DNA from: UBA3700 sp963592135
GTDB taxonomy: Bacteria > Bacillota > Clostridia > Christensenellales > UBA3700
Assembly (NCBI GenBank): GCA_963592135.1
Contig: CAVAVP010000023.1
Coordinates: 1-17,081, forward strand
Direction: 5' to 3'
DNA length: 17,081 nucleotides
This document shows, in pieces, positions 13,847-17,081 of this stretch. Every line of letters begins with the position of its first letter. Position 1 is the stretch's first letter. Below the pieces are notes generated by a model. It was not told where the DNA came from and did not search any database. It saw only the letters and a list, made by a program, of their open reading frames with translations. The position numbers were made by a program, and so were the translations under genes.

Positions 13847-15433
13847 TTATTTACCTGGTTTTATGATATCTTTATAACAATCTTTTGAGTAGAAGTTAGC
13901 TTCATCTTTAGAATGTGTATCATACCATAGTTGTGCGTAGAATGGAATATGTTTAGCAAGTTCATCATAATTCCAAGGAGCTGGTTGAGAATCTTCTGGT
14001 CCCCAATGTCCAGATCTTAATACTAGGAATGGAGAAGCTTCAAATTGAGTGCCATCATGATATTCCCAAATAAGTTTTGTATATAAGTCGCCTTTTTTCA
14101 TTTCCTTAGAAATTAACTTACCACCTCTGAATTCAGCTGCTGAAATACAATCATTAATATCAATATCTTCATCTGCCTTTGTGTCATCATAACCATGAGA
14201 TAAAAGCATATCTCTAGTAACGTTTTCTTTCTTCTTCATAGCTGCAAAGTCACATGGAGTGTTTTTGCCATCTGGTAAAACGCCTTCATTCCATAGAGGG
14301 TATTTAGACCAATCTTCACCTATCTTATCATAAGCTTCTCTAGAACCGAAGAATGCATTAATTCTTTGTTCACATTCTGGATGGTTTAACCAATATTTTG
14401 GAGAGTTGCTATTTTCAAATAATGGCATAATAGCTTTCTTTGCAATAAGTTTCTTGAATGGTTTGCCAAATTTCCATAATCTATAGAAGAATTGACTAGA
14501 CAATTTGTTCCAGAAATCTGCATAAGTTTCTGAAGCTTGGAAGTGTAAATAATTATCTAATACATCAGAGTCATAGTACCACATACAGTGGAAGTTTCTA
14601 GCGACATTCCAGTCTGGCTTAAAGATGTCTTTAGCAGAGCATCCCATCATGCCGAAACCTGATTGGAAAGTTTCATAACCAGTAACACGAGCTGCCTCAC
14701 CATTACCAATATTGTAAACATGTCTCCAGAACTTATCTGGTAGAGTTCCATCCATATCGCCGATAATTAAGTTTTTAGCCATTAATCCAGAAGATCTAGC
14801 TGTAGCCCATTCAATAGGAGTATTCCAACCTGTATGGAACATTAAGCCATCGTGCAGATTATTCATCATAAAGTTATCATATAAGATTCCTGATTGTCTT
14901 AAAGATACCCAGTATCTTAAACCACTTTCAATGATATGTCTTTCTGCACGTAATTTTGTTACAGCATAGAAGTCGAATGCACTAACTAAAAGTGGGTCAC
15001 CAACACGTCCCCAAGGGTGTTGGTATGTTCTATTACCATATTCAGCAACAGTTCCAACTTCGATAAATTTAATTTCATCGTGACGTGGGTTTTCTTTAAT
15101 AGCCTCGCATAGATTTACAGCACCATAGTAGTTTGTAGATTCTGCAAGCTTTGGATTGTGATCTGATACAGGTGGTATAACTGCAGCGCAGTGGAATACA
15201 TAATCTGCTTTTTCTACTGCTTTAATACAATCTTCTTTTTTTGAAAGATCACCAAAAATAATTTCGATGTCATCTCCCCATTGTTTCTTTAGCTTTGCTG
15301 CTAATTTTTCATTTGCTGGTTTTTTTCTTAAAAGAACAATTCCTTTAACACGACCTGTTTCCATGTTTTGCTTTAAAACTTCGCTACCCATGTTACCAGA
15401 AGCACCAGTTACTAATAAAGTCTTCTTTTCCAT
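13847..15433 (-). CDS. extended SDR / NAD-dependent epimerase-dehydratase-like protein with an extra C-terminal domain
   Basis: This is a 528-residue protein. The N-terminal part (about 1-310) is an extended short-chain dehydrogenase fold: nucleotide-binding TGASGNMG (9-16), the acidic GDLS after the third strand, and FHCAAVIPP. The active-site YAVTK has Tyr156 and Lys160. Family members epimerise, dehydrate or oxidise sugar nucleotides or hydroxysteroids; the substrate here is not deducible. The remaining 200 residues are not part of the SDR fold. They hold a Trp/Tyr/His-rich segment (456-481, WEYHDGTQFEASPF and SGHWGPED) that looks like a zinc-ribbon-type domain whose Cys ligands are replaced. 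ATG 15433 has GGAGG at 15439-15443. AAG lysine codons are common by eye, suggesting good expression. It is monocistronic, with its own promoter and a shared terminator. Confidence 0.85.
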   Translation of the reverse strand: MEKKTLLVTGASGNMGSEVLKQNMETGRVKGIVLLRKKPANEKLAAKLKKQWGDDIEIIFGDLSKKEDCIKAVEKADYVFHCAAVIPPVSDHNPKLAESTNYYGAVNLCEAIKENPRHDEIKFIEVGTVAEYGNRTYQHPWGRVGDPLLVSAFDFYAVTKLRAERHIIESGLRYWVSLRQSGILYDNFMMNNLHDGLMFHTGWNTPIEWATARSSGLMAKNLIIGDMDGTLPDKFWRHVYNIGNGEAARVTGYETFQSGFGMMGCSAKDIFKPDWNVARNFHCMWYYDSDVLDNYLHFQASETYADFWNKLSSQFFYRLWKFGKPFKKLIAKKAIMPLFENSNSPKYWLNHPECEQRINAFFGSREAYDKIGEDWSKYPLWNEGVLPDGKNTPCDFAAMKKKENVTRDMLLSHGYDDTKADEDIDINDCISAAEFRGGKLISKEMKKGDLYTKLIWEYHDGTQFEASPFLVLRSGHWGPEDSQPAPWNYDELAKHIPFYAQLWYDTHSKDEANFYSKDCYKDIIKPGK

Positions 15434-15490
15434 TTAGTCCTCCAAATTAAAATGATTTAAATAAAAATACGGCAATTTGTTGCCTTTCGT

Positions 15491-15520
15491 ATTATAACAT
15501 AGGTAAATCGATAATGTAAA
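15491..15520 (-). promoter_or_regulatory. promoter of the SDR/epimerase gene
   Basis: On the minus strand TTTACA (15520-15515), an 18-nt spacer and the consensus TATAAT (15496-15491) are followed by a leader of about 50 nt up to ATG 15433. The hexamers are the same as those of the lipoprotein promoter. Confidence 0.65.
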
Positions 15521-15652
15521 TATTGATTATTGTAAAAATTGACAAAAATTTAATATTTTTAGGCAAAATTGAATTGCGAATTTGATTTAAAGTATGCAGT
15601 GTAATGTTTAATTGAGTAAGAGTGGATTTATCGTGTGATAAAACATAATAAC

Positions 15653-15681
15653 TTGATAATTATTATTTTATATGATATAAA
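15653..15681 (+). promoter_or_regulatory. promoter of the WG-repeat gene
   Basis: TTGATA (15653-15658), a 17-nt spacer and TATAAA (15676-15681) match 10 of 12 consensus positions. They lie just before GAGG (15693-15696) and ATG 15702, implying a very short leader of about 15 nt. Confidence 0.65.
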
Positions 15682-15701
15682 TAGAAAAGCACGAGGCTAT
15701 A

Positions 15702-16781
15702 ATGGCAAAAATAAAAGAAACCAAAATCAATGATAAAGTTGTTCCGATAGAAGATTTGGAAAATTTAGATGAAAATGTTCCAAAAGTTGAAACATCTATA
15801 TCTAAAATTGGCGATAAAAAGACAGTTAAATTAAATAAATTTGACATATTCTTTTTAAGAGTATGGTCTTTTGTTTGTGCTTTTATTTTAAAAATTTCAG
15901 GTTGGATTACAAAAGGTTTATCTTTTATCTTTAAAAGGGAAATACCGCAAAGATATGTAACAGCGGTGGTAGCAACCATTTTAATTATTTTGGTTGTAGT
16001 TATTATTACGGCTCCGTTTAATATTAATGTTGAAAAAACAGAAACTCTAGACATATATAATAGCAACTTAATTGCAGTTCAAAGAAAAGTTGGTGAAAAT
16101 ACAACAACAGGTGAACCTATATATAAGTGGGGATATGCAAACAAAAAAGGCGTTATAAAAATAGATTGTATTTATGAAAAAGCTATGGATTTTAAATATA
16201 ATGTTGCGTTCGTTTTGGTATCCGAAGTAAAAAGTAGTGGTTCTACATCCACATACTGGAAATTAATTAATACAAAAGGTAAAAATGTTGGTTCTATTCA
16301 ATTCCAACAAGTAGTAGGGGCGGAGCCCGTGGTTTCAGAATTTGCGGATAATAAACTTGCAAAAGTTTGTCTAGCAGGAAGTTATGGTTATATAAACACT
16401 AAAGGAAAGATGGTTATTGATGCTGAATATAGTGATGCTGGAGATTTTATTGATGGTATAGCTAGAGTAGGTAGAGGCTCATCTTATTGGTTTATTAATA
16501 AAAAAGGTAAACAAATATCTGATGAGTATGCATATGCTAGAGACTTTACTGAAGGGTATGCCGCTGTTAAGACGTTGGCAGGGAATTGGAAGTTTATTGA
16601 TTCTAATTGTGAAGATATTATAGAGGCAAAGTTTGATGCGGTATCTGATTTTTATTGTGGATATGCTGCTGTGAAGTTAGGTGGCTCATATGCAATTATA
16701 GATACTAGTGGAAAATATGTAGTTAAAACAAATTCATTCTACGATCTTTCAATTTTAGATAATTTTAATATAGAAAAATAA
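15702..16781 (+). CDS. single-pass membrane protein with extracytoplasmic WG repeats
   Basis: This is a 359-residue protein. Residues 1-45 are charged and hydrophilic. An amphipathic or membrane-associated segment (about 48-75) and the basic stretch KREIPQRY precede a clear membrane helix (about 86-108, VTAVVATILIILVVVI). Positive charges on the N-terminal side predict N-in topology with the rest outside. The outer part has about five WG-type repeats of the form W/Y-G/x-Y/F-I-N-x-K-G-K-x-x-I-x-x-x-Y-x-x-A-x-D-F-x-x-G-x-A-x-V: KWGYANKKG, YGYINTKG, YWFINKKG, WKFIDSN and YAIIDTSG. WG repeats make beta-propeller-like or solenoid surfaces of unknown ligand. No enzymatic residues are apparent. It stands alone with its own promoter, and no clear terminator follows. 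Confidence 0.85.
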   Translation: MAKIKETKINDKVVPIEDLENLDENVPKVETSISKIGDKKTVKLNKFDIFFLRVWSFVCAFILKISGWITKGLSFIFKREIPQRYVTAVVATILIILVVVIITAPFNINVEKTETLDIYNSNLIAVQRKVGENTTTGEPIYKWGYANKKGVIKIDCIYEKAMDFKYNVAFVLVSEVKSSGSTSTYWKLINTKGKNVGSIQFQQVVGAEPVVSEFADNKLAKVCLAGSYGYINTKGKMVIDAEYSDAGDFIDGIARVGRGSSYWFINKKGKQISDEYAYARDFTEGYAAVKTLAGNWKFIDSNCEDIIEAKFDAVSDFYCGYAAVKLGGSYAIIDTSGKYVVKTNSFYDLSILDNFNIEK

Positions 16782-16895
16782 ATATTTATAAATACAATAT
16801 AAGCATTAAGATAATATATAAAATAAGTTTTATTTGAATTTTTGTTGATTTAAGACTGGTTTCGTCATTGCAGAATAAAGAATTAAAAATTTTTC

Positions 16896-16924
16896 TTGTA
16901 ATTGCCCAAAAATCTTGATAATAT
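16896..16924 (+). promoter_or_regulatory. possible upstream tandem promoter (rrn P1-like)
   Basis: TTGTAA (16896-16901), a 17-nt spacer and TAATAT (16919-16924) form a moderate promoter about 100 nt upstream of the stronger one. An overlapping alternative is TTGATA (16915-16920), 17 nt and CATAAA. Tandem promoters are usual for rRNA operons, but in DNA this AT-rich a chance match is possible. Confidence 0.3.
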
Positions 16925-16958
16925 ATAAGAACACACCCATAAAAAGATAGATTTTCAG

Positions 16959-17027
16959 AAATTTATAAAAATTTTTAAAAATATCTAATAAAATTGTTTG
17001 ACAACAGGCGATATTATTTGGTAATGT
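16959..17027 (+). promoter_or_regulatory. A+T-rich UP-like tract and strong promoter, probably of an rRNA operon
   Basis: A tract of nearly pure A/T with A3-A5 and T5 runs (16959-16997) sits directly upstream of the consensus TTGACA (16998-17003). An 18-nt spacer and TAATGT (17022-17027) complete the promoter. The UP element plus perfect -35 layout is that of highly expressed stable RNA promoters. Confidence 0.6.
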
Positions 17028-17058
17028 GTAAAGGCTGTTTAGAAATAGGCAGTAAAGA

Positions 17059-17080
17059 TGTACCTTAAAAACTGAATAGA
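17059..17080 (+). promoter_or_regulatory. boxA-like antitermination motif of rRNA leader
   Basis: TGTACCTTAAAAACTGAATA resembles the Bacillota rRNA leader and spacer motif TGTTCTTTGAAAACTGAATA, the boxA site bound by NusB/NusE, which normally precedes 16S or 23S genes. It lies about 30 nt downstream of the predicted transcription start, and the window ends directly after it. Confidence 0.55.
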
Positions 17081-17081
17081 A

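Larger units (their letters stand above)
15434..15701. other. divergent intergenic region between the SDR and WG-repeat genes
   Basis: These 268 nt are AT-rich and non-coding. They hold the two outward promoters listed separately, a small inverted repeat TTTATC-GTGT-GATAAA (15627-15642), and a GGCAA-CAAA-TTGCC hairpin (15471-15484, minus-strand reading) near the predicted transcription start of the SDR gene. An isolated TTGACA at 15539-15544 has no matching -10. No RNA gene or riboswitch is recognisable. Confidence 0.5.
16782..17081 (+). other. non-coding region leading into a probable rRNA operon (cut by window end)
   Basis: These 300 nt carry no gene. The first part is AT-rich, with only weak A/T hairpins such as AAATAA...TTATTT (16821-16835) and no convincing terminator. 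From about 16896 promoter-like elements appear, and the end resembles the leader of rRNA operons in Bacillota. No 16S or 23S sequence itself is inside the window. Confidence 0.6.

Noticed and set aside
15471..15484. Riboswitch or attenuator in the SDR leader
   Set aside because: Only a 5-bp stem near the transcription start with an interrupted T run; too small for a known riboswitch class and too weak for a confident attenuator.
16821..16835. Terminator after the WG-repeat gene
   Set aside because: The stem is six A/T pairs only, with no GC core; such hairpins are expected by chance in DNA this AT-rich.
1..17081. CRISPR arrays, transposases, integrases, tRNA genes
   Set aside because: No regularly spaced direct repeats, no transposase or integrase reading frame, no attachment-site duplications and no tRNA cloverleaf were found by eye.

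Overview
The window is about 17 kb of very AT-rich bacterial DNA. Low GC, strong AGGAGG-type ribosome binding sites, a two-subunit oxygen-labile class I fumarase, YycJ/WalJ, RlmH, a Mfd-then-secreted-chaperone order and a Gram-positive-like lipoprotein and rRNA leader all point to an anaerobic Bacillota (Clostridia-like, possibly an uncultured gut lineage). I cannot name the genus. The right edge stops inside what looks like an rRNA operon leader. That is a common place for assemblies to break, so position 17081 may be a contig end.

Region 1 (1-2401, + strand) starts with the last codons of an unidentified gene. It then holds a four-gene operon: an HxlR-type regulator with a 16-bp perfect palindrome in front of it, a pyridoxamine-phosphate-oxidase-fold flavoprotein, a zinc-containing macrodomain hydrolase, and a class M sirtuin (SirTM). 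The last two are a writer/eraser pair for reversible protein ADP-ribosylation. The classical SirTM operons of Staphylococcus and Streptococcus also carry a lipoylated GcvH-L carrier and LplA2. Neither is visible here, and a probable redox or electrophile sensor and a flavin-fold protein take their place. This is the most interesting module in the window.

Region 2 (2394-3780, - strand) encodes the alpha and beta subunits of a class I [4Fe-4S] fumarate hydratase. The beta subunit starts at GTG inside the end of the alpha gene. The operon converges on the sirtuin gene with an 8-nt overlap. It diverges from region 3 across a short intergenic segment holding a 20-bp inverted repeat that covers both predicted -35 boxes.

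Region 3 (3853-10670, + strand) is a tightly packed housekeeping operon: yycJ/walJ (metallo-beta-lactamase fold nuclease), a CPBP membrane protease homologue, rlmH (23S rRNA methylation), tadA-like deaminase (tRNA wobble inosine), pth (peptidyl-tRNA hydrolase) and mfd (transcription-repair coupling). From walJ to mfd the genes overlap or abut by a few bases, so translational coupling is likely.

Region 4 (10671-13782, + strand) holds a large secreted lipoprotein with its own strong promoter, probably a divergent PrsA/SurA-type foldase. A strong terminator follows it. A Nudix ADP-ribose pyrophosphatase-like gene comes next, with its ribosome binding site touching the terminator T-tract and no room for a promoter of its own. 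A bidirectional terminator closes the region.

Region 5 (13847-17081) has a 528-residue SDR/epimerase-like protein on the - strand with an unusual C-terminal domain, a divergently transcribed single-pass membrane protein with WG repeats, and a 300-bp non-coding tail. The tail has an A+T-rich UP-like tract, a TTGACA promoter and a boxA-like motif, consistent with the start of an rRNA operon just beyond the window.
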